Source of the DNA: an uncultured Pseudomonadales bacterium
GTDB lineage: Bacteria > Pseudomonadota > Gammaproteobacteria > Pseudomonadales > Pseudohongiellaceae
Assembly (NCBI GenBank): GCA_943789485.1
Contig: CALSUH010000007.1
Span: 186,001 to 250,000 of the forward strand
Reading direction: 5' to 3'
Length of the DNA: 64,000 bases
The notes under the pieces were generated by a model. That model was not told where the DNA came from. It searched no databases and saw nothing but the letters and a program-made list of their open reading frames with translations. The translations under genes were made by a program, and so were the position numbers. This document shows positions 25,031 through 34,789 of the stretch, in pieces (position 1 is the first letter of the stretch; the number at the start of each line of letters is the position of its first letter).

Positions 25031-26245
25031 GTGAGCGTAAATCCAATCGGGAAATGGAAAATGATAGAAAGAATAGTTCGCTGGCAGCAGCCAGTCATAA
25101 AACAGGCTTTGATCATCTCATCGGTAGTACTGAGCAGCTTTCTTAGCTCGGGCCTATCTGCGCAAAATACTGCCGAAATCAGCGAGCAGTACCCAGAGGT
25201 AGCTGACCTGTTTAATGCCTTCGATGTCACGCAGGCGAAAGCTCTCGAAGAAATTGCTGCAATCAATGCCGACCCTGCCACACAGCAAGTTCGAAATGAA
25301 TTGCAGATGAATATGAATATGCGCGCCAGCATGACCATGCGCGAGATGATGGCATCCGGCATGATGACCCATGAGGCTGCTATGGAAATGGGTATGAACA
25401 ACGGCCCTCATCACGATCTGGAAGTTTCAGCACGAATGCGCCTGTTAGAGGTAATGCGCGGCAAACATAGCAACGAGTCAGCCGAGGCTGCCTTTGAAAA
25501 TAGCTCGGCCATCAGCCGTCACACAGCCGAGGTGTTTAAGCACGGACGAAATTTCGAAGAAGCACTGTTTACCATCTATATCGATGACGACGTAGATGAC
25601 AAACTCGCGGCCGTTGCTGGTGCAATCGAAAACTATCTTAGCGACGATCAGCACTCTGTAGCCACCGTACCAAAAGAGAGCGACTACCTGCTAAGCCATG
25701 ATCAAGCCAATGGGCTTAAGACCGCATTTCCACTTCTAAGGGGCTTCATGTGGACTCACCAATGGCTGCAACTTGCTGCACTTGAAGCGGTGATACTGCA
25801 GGGACTGGATCCCCAGTTCAATGGGGGTATCGATGTGGCTCTTGAACGCTTCTGGAACAAGATTGGCTCATCCGGTGGTATGACCATGTTCCCAGCCCCT
25901 GGTGAGCTGCCTATGGCACCAGCTATTGCGCCCGATCTCTATAGCCAATCTCCGCAGGCGGCGATTATCCTAGATAACCTAAACCTTCTAGAGACTGTCA
26001 TCGCCGATATCCTTGCCTTCCCCAACGCTGAGAATCGCGATGCGTTAATGGATCAGGCAATCGCTTACTTTACCGGCAAAGACAGCAACAATGCCCAATC
26101 GATGGATTATCTGCTATTTGCACTTCGAGGCGGAATCTACAATCAGGGTGGTCCTGCAGTTGGTGAACTCATGCAGTCGGAGAGAAACCGCGCGCGCGAA
26201 GCCATGGACATGCAGCACAACATGATCATGTCCTCTCCCCAATAA
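25031..26245 (+). CDS. Exported Met-rich protein of unknown function
   Basis: The 404-residue product (GTG start, AAGAGAG upstream; an ATG at 25061 is the alternative) has a signal segment ending SSGLSAQN. Residues 93-128 hold 12 Met and 3 His (MNMNMRASMTMREMMASGMM, then HEAAMEMGMNNGPHH), like the methionine motifs of periplasmic copper proteins. The rest is helical with no recognised domain; HDLEVSARMRLLEVMRG and WTHQWLQLAALEAVILQG are distinctive. Copper or another soft-metal role is an inference from Met/His density only. A strong intrinsic terminator follows, so it is the last gene of its unit. Confidence 0.6.
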   Translation: MSVNPIGKWKMIERIVRWQQPVIKQALIISSVVLSSFLSSGLSAQNTAEISEQYPEVADLFNAFDVTQAKALEEIAAINADPATQQVRNELQMNMNMRASMTMREMMASGMMTHEAAMEMGMNNGPHHDLEVSARMRLLEVMRGKHSNESAEAAFENSSAISRHTAEVFKHGRNFEEALFTIYIDDDVDDKLAAVAGAIENYLSDDQHSVATVPKESDYLLSHDQANGLKTAFPLLRGFMWTHQWLQLAALEAVILQGLDPQFNGGIDVALERFWNKIGSSGGMTMFPAPGELPMAPAIAPDLYSQSPQAAIILDNLNLLETVIADILAFPNAENRDALMDQAIAYFTGKDSNNAQSMDYLLFALRGGIYNQGGPAVGELMQSERNRAREAMDMQHNMIMSSPQ

Positions 26246-26261
26246 AAATTTGGATTACAAT

Positions 26262-26295
26262 AAGGGGTTGGGCCGAAAGGCCTAACCCCTTTTTT
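26262..26295 (+). terminator. Rho-independent terminator
   Basis: A 13-bp stem (26262-26274 with 26279-26291, one G-T pair) closed by a GAAA tetraloop runs into six T residues (26290-26295). It lies 17 nt after the stop of the Met-rich gene and separates it from ydbH. Confidence 0.93.
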
Positions 26296-26386
26296 GACTG
26301 TATCAAAAGCTGAGGTCACATAGTCGCTTGCACTGGAGACAGCGAAGCGAGAAACTAGGCCTTCATGCAGTAGGACACCTCTGCCC

Positions 26387-28777
26387 ATGTCCCTTACTAA
26401 AAAAACAGTGATTGTGCCACTAATCCTAATTAGCACTGTTCTCACAATTGCGCTTTTACGGCCCGAATTAGTTCTTAGCACTCTTGCTAAACCTACTCTC
26501 TCCAAGCTCGGCTTTGAAATTTCAGCACTGGAAGTGAACCATCTAGGCGTTAATTCACTAGCTCTAGAACGATTAGTTCTAATCAACAAAGAGCAGCGCA
26601 TCGTCCTAAGCAGATTACATGCACAATACTCCCTGTCGCAGTTTTTCGCAGGCACGGCGCAATCCATTTCCATAGGCAACATCGAATTACGATCGCTTTC
26701 GAGTCCAGACTCACCGCTAGACGAGGCCGACATAACCCTAGCCGCGATGTTAGATGCATTCGATGCGCTGCCTGTTAGCGAGATAACTCTTCCTAATATC
26801 GAACTACTTACTAGTGATCAAAGCTACCTAATAGGTTTGGGCCTGCAGAGTCCGCCCCTGAGAATAGTAGGTGAAGCACAATTCGAAGCGCTGCAAGACA
26901 CAGTCATCGAATTCGAAGTCCAGCGTACCAACCCAAAAAACCTGATTGCCGAAACTAGAACATTGCTAGCTGAAGTACTAGTCTCGGAATCCAAAATAGA
27001 CTTGACCATCGCTGAGAATGCCATCGCAGTGACTGCTACCAGTTCATTATTTACCGAGCCCTTGCAGGCGCAACTCGAGGTATTTATACCCTCATCCACA
27101 GCGATTATGACCGAACGCCTCTCGCTGCAGAGCAATTTCGAAGTGAAGGAACTATTCGGCAACACCGCTATCACACAACTAAGCCTCGTTCTCGACAGCC
27201 CGAATTCACATTTACAGATACTTCAGGAAGCAGACCTAGTCAGCAATACTATGCAACTGCGTCTACCTCTGAGCGTACAGGGCAACATTGCGACATCGAC
27301 AGGCGAGATGCAACTTAACCTCAGTGAGATTTATGGCAGTGGAAGCTGGGCCCTAGAAGACGCGACGTCGCAGAGCGAACACAGTTTCGAGAATACACAG
27401 CTTCACTGCACATCCTTCACGAGTTGCGATATGCAAAGCGACTGGCAGAGCGATCTCATCAGCTGGCGCTATGGAGAATACATTGGGGAAAACACCCGCG
27501 TGACTGCCCCGCTTAGGTTCAACTACTCCAACGGTGAGATACGCTTGGCTGCGGACTTGGTACAGATTCTCGTGCCGTCGGTTAGAACTTCTGCCGAACC
27601 TGTAATTTCAGAAATAGCAACTAACTTGCAGCTTTATGAATTGGAATTTCGTGTAGGCGATGTGATCAGCGGCGGATTCAACTTCAGCAGTAGCGAGTTT
27701 CGCCTAAACAACGCCATCGCCGACATTACCAACCCTGCTTATTCCGGCAAGCTACAGCTCGAGAAAGATACCCTAACCGGCGTAGTAGAGGTCGACATAG
27801 ATCAGCGACTGCGCCTTGGCATCGGCCTACAACACTTCTTCTTGCGTGACACCGGCGATGTTGTCCTGAAGTTGGCACCCTATGAATTTACAGAAGCAGG
27901 GCCCCTCTCAACATTGCTAACCCCGAAGGAGTTAGAGGCTGATATTGTCGCCGGCCAGATCGAAGGATTGGCCAATATTTCGTGGAGCAAACAACTAGAT
28001 AACTCATGGCGTTTCGGCGGGCCGATAGCCCTCAAGATTGGCCAGCTAAGCGGCTACTACGCAGACTATCTCTTCGTCGACCTGAATACTGACTTATTTG
28101 CTGAGGCGACCACGCCACTAGGAATACAGGTTTCTAATCCGGCTAGCGCGTCTCTAAGCCGCATCGATACAGGCCTGCCTCTCGAGGGTCTTTCCTGGCA
28201 ATACCGTTTCAACACGCTAACTGGCGAGATACAGATCTTCGACTTCAATACCAGCCTGCTGGACGGCAAACTGAGTATTCCCGCGGCAAGTTACAACTCT
28301 GCAGGTGATCGCCAGCAGGTTGACGTGGTACTCGCCGAACTGAGGGTGGATTCTGTGATTGCGCTAGCGGAATATCCCGGGCTCGAGGCAGATGGCCTCA
28401 TTAGCGGCTACCTCCCCTTCATCATCGAGGGCAATACGATCAGCATTGAGAAGGGCTTAGTCGGAGCGCTAAAACCAGGGGGCAGTATCCGCTATACGCC
28501 AGCCAACTCGGTTCCAAGCAGCGACCCGGGCCTACAATTGGTCAACGATGCGCTTTCCAATTATCAGTACCAGACTATGGATACCGAGGTTTTCTACTTC
28601 GAGGATGGCGAGTTGTTGTTAAACATGCAGCTTCAGGGCAGCAACCCAGATATGAACAACGGACAGGCGATAAACCTTAATGTAAATATCACCGACAATA
28701 TTCCCTCGCTACTTAAGAGTTTGCAGGCTAGCCGAGTCATAACAGACGAATTAGAGCGTTTTGTCAGCCAGCCGTAA
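26387..28777 (+). CDS. ydbH: YdbH-family intermembrane lipid-transport protein
   Basis: This 796-residue AsmA-like protein has one N-terminal membrane anchor (VIVPLILISTVLTIALL) followed by a long beta-rich periplasmic body. Early sequence LGFEISALEVNHLGVNSLALERLVL and the C-terminal segment EYPGLEADGLISGYLPFIIE, KPGGSIRYTP and NYQYQTMDTEVFYFEDGELL match the YdbH (DUF748-like) family. In E. coli YdbH forms a bridge with the outer-membrane lipoprotein YnbE and works redundantly with TamB and YhdP in phospholipid transport to the outer membrane. The two next genes encode YnbE and YdbL homologues, which fixes the identification. It is slightly shorter than E. coli YdbH (about 880). Confidence 0.9.
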   Translation: MSLTKKTVIVPLILISTVLTIALLRPELVLSTLAKPTLSKLGFEISALEVNHLGVNSLALERLVLINKEQRIVLSRLHAQYSLSQFFAGTAQSISIGNIELRSLSSPDSPLDEADITLAAMLDAFDALPVSEITLPNIELLTSDQSYLIGLGLQSPPLRIVGEAQFEALQDTVIEFEVQRTNPKNLIAETRTLLAEVLVSESKIDLTIAENAIAVTATSSLFTEPLQAQLEVFIPSSTAIMTERLSLQSNFEVKELFGNTAITQLSLVLDSPNSHLQILQEADLVSNTMQLRLPLSVQGNIATSTGEMQLNLSEIYGSGSWALEDATSQSEHSFENTQLHCTSFTSCDMQSDWQSDLISWRYGEYIGENTRVTAPLRFNYSNGEIRLAADLVQILVPSVRTSAEPVISEIATNLQLYELEFRVGDVISGGFNFSSSEFRLNNAIADITNPAYSGKLQLEKDTLTGVVEVDIDQRLRLGIGLQHFFLRDTGDVVLKLAPYEFTEAGPLSTLLTPKELEADIVAGQIEGLANISWSKQLDNSWRFGGPIALKIGQLSGYYADYLFVDLNTDLFAEATTPLGIQVSNPASASLSRIDTGLPLEGLSWQYRFNTLTGEIQIFDFNTSLLDGKLSIPAASYNSAGDRQQVDVVLAELRVDSVIALAEYPGLEADGLISGYLPFIIEGNTISIEKGLVGALKPGGSIRYTPANSVPSSDPGLQLVNDALSNYQYQTMDTEVFYFEDGELLLNMQLQGSNPDMNNGQAINLNVNITDNIPSLLKSLQASRVITDELERFVSQP

Positions 28778-28888
28778 CTAAACCTTATTTCGCGGCCTAA
28801 TAGCACAAGCGCAAAATCTTAAGCAAAGATTCAGGTTTAGCGGATATAATAGTATCAATACTGAAGATATTTAAATTGGATAGAAACA

Positions 28889-29101
28889 ATGCAAAGCAAT
28901 AAGTTTCTTAAATTTCTACCTACCAGAAGTGGCGCCGCGCTATTAGCACTAGCATTCGAAGCGTGCACGCCCACTATTCAGGTAGCCGTGCCGAATGAGC
29001 CGATAACCATCAATCTCAATGTCAGAATCGAACACGAAATCCGAGTTCAAGTGGAAAAAGAATTGGATGGGATTTTTACCCTAGACAGCGGATTGTTCTA
29101 A
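28889..29101 (+). CDS. ynbE: YnbE-family small lipoprotein
   Basis: The 70-residue product has a short leader and the family core CTPTIQVAVPNEPITINLNV then EHEIRVQVEKELDGIF. In E. coli YnbE is an outer-membrane lipoprotein that stacks on the C-terminus of YdbH. The cysteine in CTPT is the expected lipidation site, but the lipobox reads LAFEAC, with Glu at -2, where small residues are the rule; processing may be inefficient or the base sequence doubtful here. It is 111 nt after ydbH and 14 nt before ydbL. Confidence 0.88.
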   Translation: MQSNKFLKFLPTRSGAALLALAFEACTPTIQVAVPNEPITINLNVRIEHEIRVQVEKELDGIFTLDSGLF

Positions 29102-29115
29102 AGAGAATACACATT

Positions 29116-29451
29116 ATGAAGAATGCCATTTCTAAAACATTACTAGTAGCATGCATGATGCTCTTAGTGCCTATGAGTTTCGCGTTAACCTTGCAAGAAG
29201 CGAAGAACGAAGGCCTGATAGGAGAGCAGCGCGATGGTTATATTGGCCTAGTGATGGGTTCCGCCCCGGCAGATGTAATGGCCTTGGCACGCGATGTAAA
29301 CAATCAACGCCGCGAACTTTATCAACAGATCGCAAGGCAGAACAGTCTCAGCCTGGAACAGGTGACAGCTCTAGCCTACGAAAAGGCAATTGAAGCGACC
29401 CCTGTTGGCCAGTATTTACAGAATGCAGCTGGTAGCTGGGTAAAGAAGTAA
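29116..29451 (+). CDS. ydbL: YdbL-family (DUF1318) periplasmic protein
   Basis: This 111-residue protein has a signal peptide ending PMSFALTL and the DUF1318 pattern: LQEAKNEGLIGEQRDGYIGLV, VNNQRRELYQQIARQN and VGQYLQNAAGSWVKK. E. coli YdbL modulates the YdbH-YnbE bridge, probably by controlling YnbE assembly. The gene closes the ydbH-ynbE-ydbL operon, whose order is the same as in enteric bacteria. Confidence 0.92.
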   Translation: MKNAISKTLLVACMMLLVPMSFALTLQEAKNEGLIGEQRDGYIGLVMGSAPADVMALARDVNNQRRELYQQIARQNSLSLEQVTALAYEKAIEATPVGQYLQNAAGSWVKK

Positions 29452-29655
29452 CAACGATTTCTTTGGCAGAGTGATCTTACATGGGGTTGTAGTCCGCCGT
29501 GAGCTTCGCTCAATCGCTAACCTCGCGGGCATACAATGTAAGTCGCAGTGTTTGCTGGTATGGCCGAATGCCCTTGGAAGATTGTGAAAATACGCCTGCT
29601 ATTGTAGGGTACTCTGATGATCCCACTAAAAATACGTTCACACATCGAGCCCACC

Positions 29656-30903
29656 ATGAAAATAAAAAAATCAAGAAGACAGTTCCTACAATCATCCGGG
29701 GCCTTATTACTGAGTGCCGCCGCTAGCTCCCCGAAATTGGCGTTCTCTGCAGCGAACTCATCTTCAGAAGACTACTGGGAGATGGTTCGATCCCAGTTTT
29801 CCTTTACGGAAAATGCGGTGCCGATGAATGCTGCAAATCTATGCCCTTCTTTCCGGGCTGTTTCTGAAAAGGTGGCCTTGTTGACAGCGGACATCGACCA
29901 AGACTGTTCTTTTAACAATCGAGCGAAGTTCAATGATTTGCAGGAAAACACACGCACTCTTGTGGCAGACCAACTTCACGTTAACCGCAACGAAATCGCT
30001 CTGGTGAGAAATACCAGCGAAGCCAACAACATTATTAATAATGGCCTGCAACTACAAAGCGGTGATGAGGTGCTAATTTGGGACCAAAATCATCCCACCA
30101 ACAATGTCGCTTGGGAAGTACGTGCTGCTCGCTTCGGTTTGTCATTAAATAAAGTGGCAACACCAAGTAATCCTAAAAGCACCGATGAACTGTTAGCTGC
30201 CTTCACCTCACAAATAAATTCACGTACCAAAGTACTTTCTATAACCCATGTGTCAAACGTTAGCGGCGTCAAATTGCCGGTAAAAGAAATAGTGAATATG
30301 GCAAAAGCACGTGGTATCTATGTGCATTTAGACGGCGCTCAGGTATGGGGGGCTATGTCTCTAAACCTCAAAGAACTTGGAGTAGACTCTTTCTCGGCCA
30401 GCGCTCATAAGTGGTACATGGGTCCGAAAGAAGTCGGCATACTTTACGTGCGAGAGGAGAATATAGAGCGTATTTGGCCCTCGGTCGTTGCACCCGGCTG
30501 GGGCGACGGCCCACAGACCAGTCTCGAAGGTGCCCGCAAATTTGAGTCCCTAGGACAACGCGACGATGCCGCTCTCGCTGCTCTTGGTGTCGCTGCCGAA
30601 ATTCATAATACAATCGGTGTAGAGAAAATCGAGCGACGTGTTGTGCAGCTCGCCCAACAACTAAAGACCGGCATCACCGATGCCGGGTTTGAACTGGTCA
30701 CCCCTATGGACCCAAGCCTAAGCTTTGGAGTCTGTATTACCAAAGTTCCCGCTGGTGGCAACGGGTCTATTTTGAATCGTCTGTACACAGAGCATGGTAT
30801 TGCCGGTGCTGGCACTGGAGGTATCCGCTTATGTCCGACCATATACAACACTAGTGAGCATGTCGAAAGGGCCATCAAAGGTGTCAGAGCGCTGATGACT
30901 TAG
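29656..30903 (+). CDS. Tat-exported class V aminotransferase-fold PLP enzyme (isopenicillin N epimerase-like)
   Basis: From the ATG at 29656 the 415-residue protein starts with a twin-arginine leader (KKSRRQFLQSSGALLLSAAA). The PLP fold shows RNTSEANNIINNGL, QNHPTNNVAWEVRA, SITHVSNVSGV, the cofactor-binding Asp in YVHLDGAQVWGA and the Schiff-base Lys in FSASAHKWYMGPKEVGIL. It belongs with isopenicillin-N epimerase/cysteine desulfurase-like proteins. Export of a folded PLP enzyme through Tat is unusual but known for this subgroup; the periplasmic substrate is unknown. An upstream in-frame ATG at 29617 would bury the Tat motif and is less likely. Confidence 0.85.
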   Translation: MKIKKSRRQFLQSSGALLLSAAASSPKLAFSAANSSSEDYWEMVRSQFSFTENAVPMNAANLCPSFRAVSEKVALLTADIDQDCSFNNRAKFNDLQENTRTLVADQLHVNRNEIALVRNTSEANNIINNGLQLQSGDEVLIWDQNHPTNNVAWEVRAARFGLSLNKVATPSNPKSTDELLAAFTSQINSRTKVLSITHVSNVSGVKLPVKEIVNMAKARGIYVHLDGAQVWGAMSLNLKELGVDSFSASAHKWYMGPKEVGILYVREENIERIWPSVVAPGWGDGPQTSLEGARKFESLGQRDDAALAALGVAAEIHNTIGVEKIERRVVQLAQQLKTGITDAGFELVTPMDPSLSFGVCITKVPAGGNGSILNRLYTEHGIAGAGTGGIRLCPTIYNTSEHVERAIKGVRALMT

Positions 30904-31155
30904 TTAACCATTTCTGAATATTGAATAGGTTTCTGATTTTGGCAGATGAACTCGGCGTGAAATGAATGGCGCTCCTTAGTACAGGATGCTAGGGCGCAGT
31001 TTGTGTTTGTTCGTATAGACGCGCATATAACATCGGTAGAAATCTAGCGATTTTCAGGGTTTAGGAAGTGCTGACTGAATTCTGATCGAATTTTTCTCGA
31101 TTCGAGAAATTTAGCGACCTGAAATAAGAGATCTGCAGCGAGCTGATCAAGAATC

Positions 31156-31949
31156 TTACTCTTCTACTTCTACAAGCTTTACGCTTATATCCTGAGAGAT
31201 AGGGTAGACCGAAGGGCCGAACTGATTGTAGACCGCCACATCGGCAGCATCTCGACCATAACCGATAGCGACATAGCCCGGCGTCATTTCCTCTTGAGTG
31301 GCATCGAAAGCATACCAACGCCCGCCAACATAGGCTTCGAACCAGGCGTGCATATCCATTGGCACAAGGCCGTAGTGATAGCCAACTACCAGCCTTGCTG
31401 GAATACTAATAGAGCGACACAGCGCGATACCCAGATGCGCAAGATCCCGGCAAACACCAGATTGCTTTTGATTCACTCTTATCGCCGATATCGGATCGTC
31501 GCTGCTTCCCGGGATATAGCTAATCGTCTCACGTAGCCAAGTCTCGATAGCCGCAACCTGATCATAACCTAACAGTTTTCCTGCCGTGATCTCGACAGCC
31601 ATCTGATTGAAGCTTTCCGACTCACAATATCTGCTAGGCAATAGAAAATTCAAACCTTATCGGGCAACCTGTGTATATCGACAAAGGGAGCACCTGGCGC
31701 CTTATCAACAACATCACTAGTCATCACTTGGGCCGCCGTGTGTATTCTGAAATTCCCAGGTGGTGCCACCAATCGCTGACATAAATTTCCATAGGTGTCG
31801 GTAAACTCCACCACAGGAACGCTAGGGGTAAGCTTGTATTCCTCACGACTAATCCACTGCTGTGCGCCACTGCGTGGACGCAGCATTAAAATGAACGGCG
31901 TTGGCACCAAAATCTTAAATTCGAAGTCACAGCTTGTAGCTAACCACAT
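31156..31949 (-). pseudogene. Transglutaminase-like cysteine protease family protein, frameshifted
   Basis: Two adjoining minus-strand frames form one protein: the N-terminal 99 residues (31650-31949, beta-rich [15 protein letters not shown]...[17 protein letters not shown]) and the transglutaminase core (31156-31653). The core has the catalytic triad: GVCRDLAHLG (Cys), HAWFEAYVGGRWYAFDATQ (His, Asp). They meet at 31650-31653, where the N-terminal frame ends at LPDKV-stop and the second resumes NFLLPSRYCES; adding one base would restore a continuous reading as in intact relatives. Either a one-base deletion has inactivated the gene or a base is missing from the sequence. Intact family members are cytoplasmic proteins of ~265 residues. 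Confidence 0.8.
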
Positions 31950-32094
31950 GGTTCAGACTCCGCAGTGTCCAATTTAGTAATTGTGTAATGATGATGAGGC
32001 TTCACGACTAGGGGATTGCAGTGTCGAGCGATTCGCTTCTCCTAATCATACAAGTTTTTATTCCCATAGCTAGGGCTTTCGATATGACCAGATT

Positions 32095-33360
32095 CTAGTC
32101 GATCATGCTCTGATGAACCATCGCCTTGAACTTCGAGGCGATATTGTAAGCACCAGAGGGTTGAATTTGCAGCATGATAACTACACTAGTTCCCGACACC
32201 GGATCTGCCCAGGAGAATGTACCGAGCGAACCACTCCAACCAAATTCACCGTTGTTGGTGCCATAAGCGCTCATGGTTTCATCCACCACAACTGCCATGC
32301 CATAGCCCCACCCACGATCCAGCATTGGGTTATTTGGATTCGTACCAAAGGGCATAAGTGCCTCGGGTATCTGATTCTGGGTCATAGACTCGACAGTATT
32401 GTTTGCAGAATCCGTTCTCCATCGAGCTCACCCCCGTTGAGCAGCGCCTGTAGGAAGCGAAGATAGTCAGGCACGCTGCTTACTATGCCCGCGGCACCTT
32501 CTAATAGCGGCGGGTCTTCAGTAATAGGAATAGCCATCTGTGGCAGCAGGCTCAGGCTTCTGTCTTCGGAGGACACACGATAGGCTCGCGCTAAGCGCCC
32601 TGCTTTCTCGTCGGGAACGTAGAATGCCGTATCTGTCATTTTAAGCGGAGCATAAACATGTTCATCGAGGTAATCATCGAATTCCTGCCCAGACACTAAC
32701 TCGATAACTCGTCCCAATACCGTTAATGAGATGCTGTATACCCATTGCTCGCCTGGATCGCCTATCAATGGCACCGCAGCGACCTTCTCGACAAGTTCTG
32801 CCAAAATATCCCCTCGAGAGCGAACTTCGTTCTCTCGGTAGAGCGCGCCGAATCGGTGACTGAGGCCGGCGGTGTTCATCAGCAGATCCTTCGATTGTCA
32901 TCTCGCGCTTGCTAGCACGAGTTTGATTAAAATCCGCCGCCGCAGGATCAAGGAAAACCTGCATTCCAGCGAAGCTGGGAATGTATTTGGAAACCGGGTC
33001 GTCAAGCTTCATCTTGCCCTGCTCGACCAGCTGCATAGCAGCTACGGCGGTAATCGGTTTGCTCATCGAACGAATCTGAAAGAGTGAGTTTTCCAGCATC
33101 GAGTTACCTTGTTCGATTTGGTTCCACCCCATGCTTTCCAGATAAACAATTTTTCCGTGGCGCGCCACACCAGCGACTAGCCCTGCCACTCGTCCATCTT
33201 CCACATGTTGCGCTAGCATCTCGTGCACTAATGCGAGCCTCTGAGCAGAAAAACCTAGATCTCGCGGGCTGCTCCTGGGGAGACCACCGTCAGGGGCTGC
33301 CAGACTCGCTGTACTCAACGCAAGCATGCATAGGAATAGCAGTGTGGGTTTTCTATTCAT
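32095..33360 (-). pseudogene. Exported serine hydrolase (class C beta-lactamase family), two frameshifts
   Basis: Three collinear minus-strand frames join into one ~420-residue protein. The ATG at 33360 (MNRKPTLLF, GGGAAAGAAC upstream) begins a signal peptide. Signatures are IRSMSKPITAVAAMQL (Ser-x-x-Lys) in piece 1 and the Tyr motif VYSISLTVLG in piece 2; piece 3 has GYGMAVVVDE and FGWSGSLGTFSWADP. Break 1 near 32870 is an extra G (GAAGGATCTG), break 2 near 32398 a missing base. The outer pieces share one frame and the middle 470 nt is in another, but the uncorrected frame stops at 32674. The family includes esterases and peptidases as well as beta-lactamases; the real role is unknown. Confidence 0.82.
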
Positions 33361-33578
33361 GTTCTTTCCCGTAGGTAGATGGGTAGGTCGCTCTCTAGGC
33401 TGTGCGAAATACTGATTCCCATTGCAAGCCATATCGGGTGCAATGTCAAAGATAAACTGGCTATGCGGTCCATGATCGGTCGTTGTGAATATCGCTAGCT
33501 TCCAGTGACAGCCGTTCCACAATGGGGCTAGAATGGAGCGATCAGTTTCTTCGAGAAAACCATCCTAGGACATCCATT

Positions 33579-34634
33579 GTGAAAAACAAACATCAAGACA
33601 TATTAGCGACTATCGGTAATACACCTGTTGTGCGTATCAATAAACTCGCGCCAGATCATGTAAACCTGTTCGTGAAACTAGAAGCGTTTAATCCGGCAGG
33701 CTCCGTGAAGGACAGACTAGCACTAGGCATCATCGAGGATGCAGAAGCTAGCGGGGATTTGCAGCCAGGCCAGACAGTAGTTGAAGCTACGAGTGGCAAT
33801 ACAGGTATCGGTCTGGCCATGGTTTGTGCACAAAAGGGATATCCGCTAGTAATTGTGATGGCGGAGAGCTTCAGCGTGGAGCGTCGCAAACTCATGCGTT
33901 TCCTCGGCGCCAAAGTAGTTCTTACTCCTGCCCCCCTGAAGGGAAGCGGCATGGTCGCAAAGGCGAAAGAACTCGCCGACACTCATGGCTGGTTTTTGAC
34001 TCGTCAGTTTGAAAATGAATCGAATGCTCGCATGCATCAGCGCACTACTGCTGTGGAAATTCTTAGAGACTTCGAAGATGAGCGTCTAGACTATTGGGTA
34101 ACAGGCTTTGGTACCGGGGGAACGCTCAATGGTGTCGCAAATGTTCTTAAAGAAAAAAGGCCAGAAACAAAAATAGTTTGCTGCGAGCCTGACAATGCAC
34201 AGCTGCTCGGCAGCGAGATGCCCCAGCCTGAAGCACCGGCCAGCGGACTCCCACCCAGCCATCCTGCATTCAAACCTCATCCGATGCAGGGCTGGACGCC
34301 GGACTTTATTTCCCCATTGCTAGAACAGGCTGTAAGCCGAAAGCACATCGACCAACTACTGGCGATCTCCGGAGAGGACGCGATTCATAGCTCTAGACTT
34401 CTCGCACAGAAGGAAGGCATCTTTACCGGAATTACCGCTGGCGCCACATTTACTGGCGCATTGATGATTGCAGAACAGGCCGAGCCGGGTAGCAATATCC
34501 TTTGCATGTTGCCGGATACTGGTGAGCGTTACCTTACTACGCCTCTGTTCGAGGGGATCGGTACGGAAATGAATGCAGAAGAATTGGAGATCGCCGCGTC
34601 TACGCCAAACTATCAGTTTGATAGCCCAGCATAG
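33579..34634 (+). CDS. Cysteine synthase family PLP enzyme (O-acetylserine sulfhydrylase-like)
   Basis: The product is about 351 residues from a GTG at 33579 with AGGA 8 nt upstream; the frame is open from 33522. It shows ILATIGNTPVVRI, PLP lysine in NPAGSVKDRLALG, EATSGNTGIGLA and the phosphate-binding GTGGTLNGV. Cysteine synthases make cysteine from O-acetylserine and sulfide, and this one has the features of that group. It carries an insertion of ~35 residues after CCEPDNAQLLG (PEAPASGLPPSHPAFKPH) compared with CysK/CysM, as in some longer homologues. It is monocistronic, divergent from the broken serine hydrolase. Confidence 0.88.
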   Translation: MKNKHQDILATIGNTPVVRINKLAPDHVNLFVKLEAFNPAGSVKDRLALGIIEDAEASGDLQPGQTVVEATSGNTGIGLAMVCAQKGYPLVIVMAESFSVERRKLMRFLGAKVVLTPAPLKGSGMVAKAKELADTHGWFLTRQFENESNARMHQRTTAVEILRDFEDERLDYWVTGFGTGGTLNGVANVLKEKRPETKIVCCEPDNAQLLGSEMPQPEAPASGLPPSHPAFKPHPMQGWTPDFISPLLEQAVSRKHIDQLLAISGEDAIHSSRLLAQKEGIFTGITAGATFTGALMIAEQAEPGSNILCMLPDTGERYLTTPLFEGIGTEMNAEELEIAASTPNYQFDSPA

Positions 34635-34675
34635 TAACGAAGCTGCAAGGATCCCTCTGCAACGTTCAGCGCAGC

Positions 34676-34696
34676 CATTGCCCACTTAGGGCAATG
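34676..34696 (+). terminator. Possible weak terminator hairpin
   Basis: An 8-bp perfect stem CATTGCCC/GGGCAATG with a 5-nt loop lies ~40 nt after the cysteine synthase stop. No T-run follows, so its role as terminator is uncertain. Confidence 0.35.
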
Positions 34697-34789
34697 TGAG
34701 AGAGTCAAAGCAAATGAAATGACTCGTTTGCGCTAGCTTTTGACACTAGACATACTAAAAAAAGCCAGGGATGACTTTTTCAATATCGA

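Noticed and set aside
31640..31660. Programmed frameshift in the transglutaminase gene
   Set aside because: There is no slippery heptamer or downstream structure typical of such sites, and the nearby gene also has plain indels.
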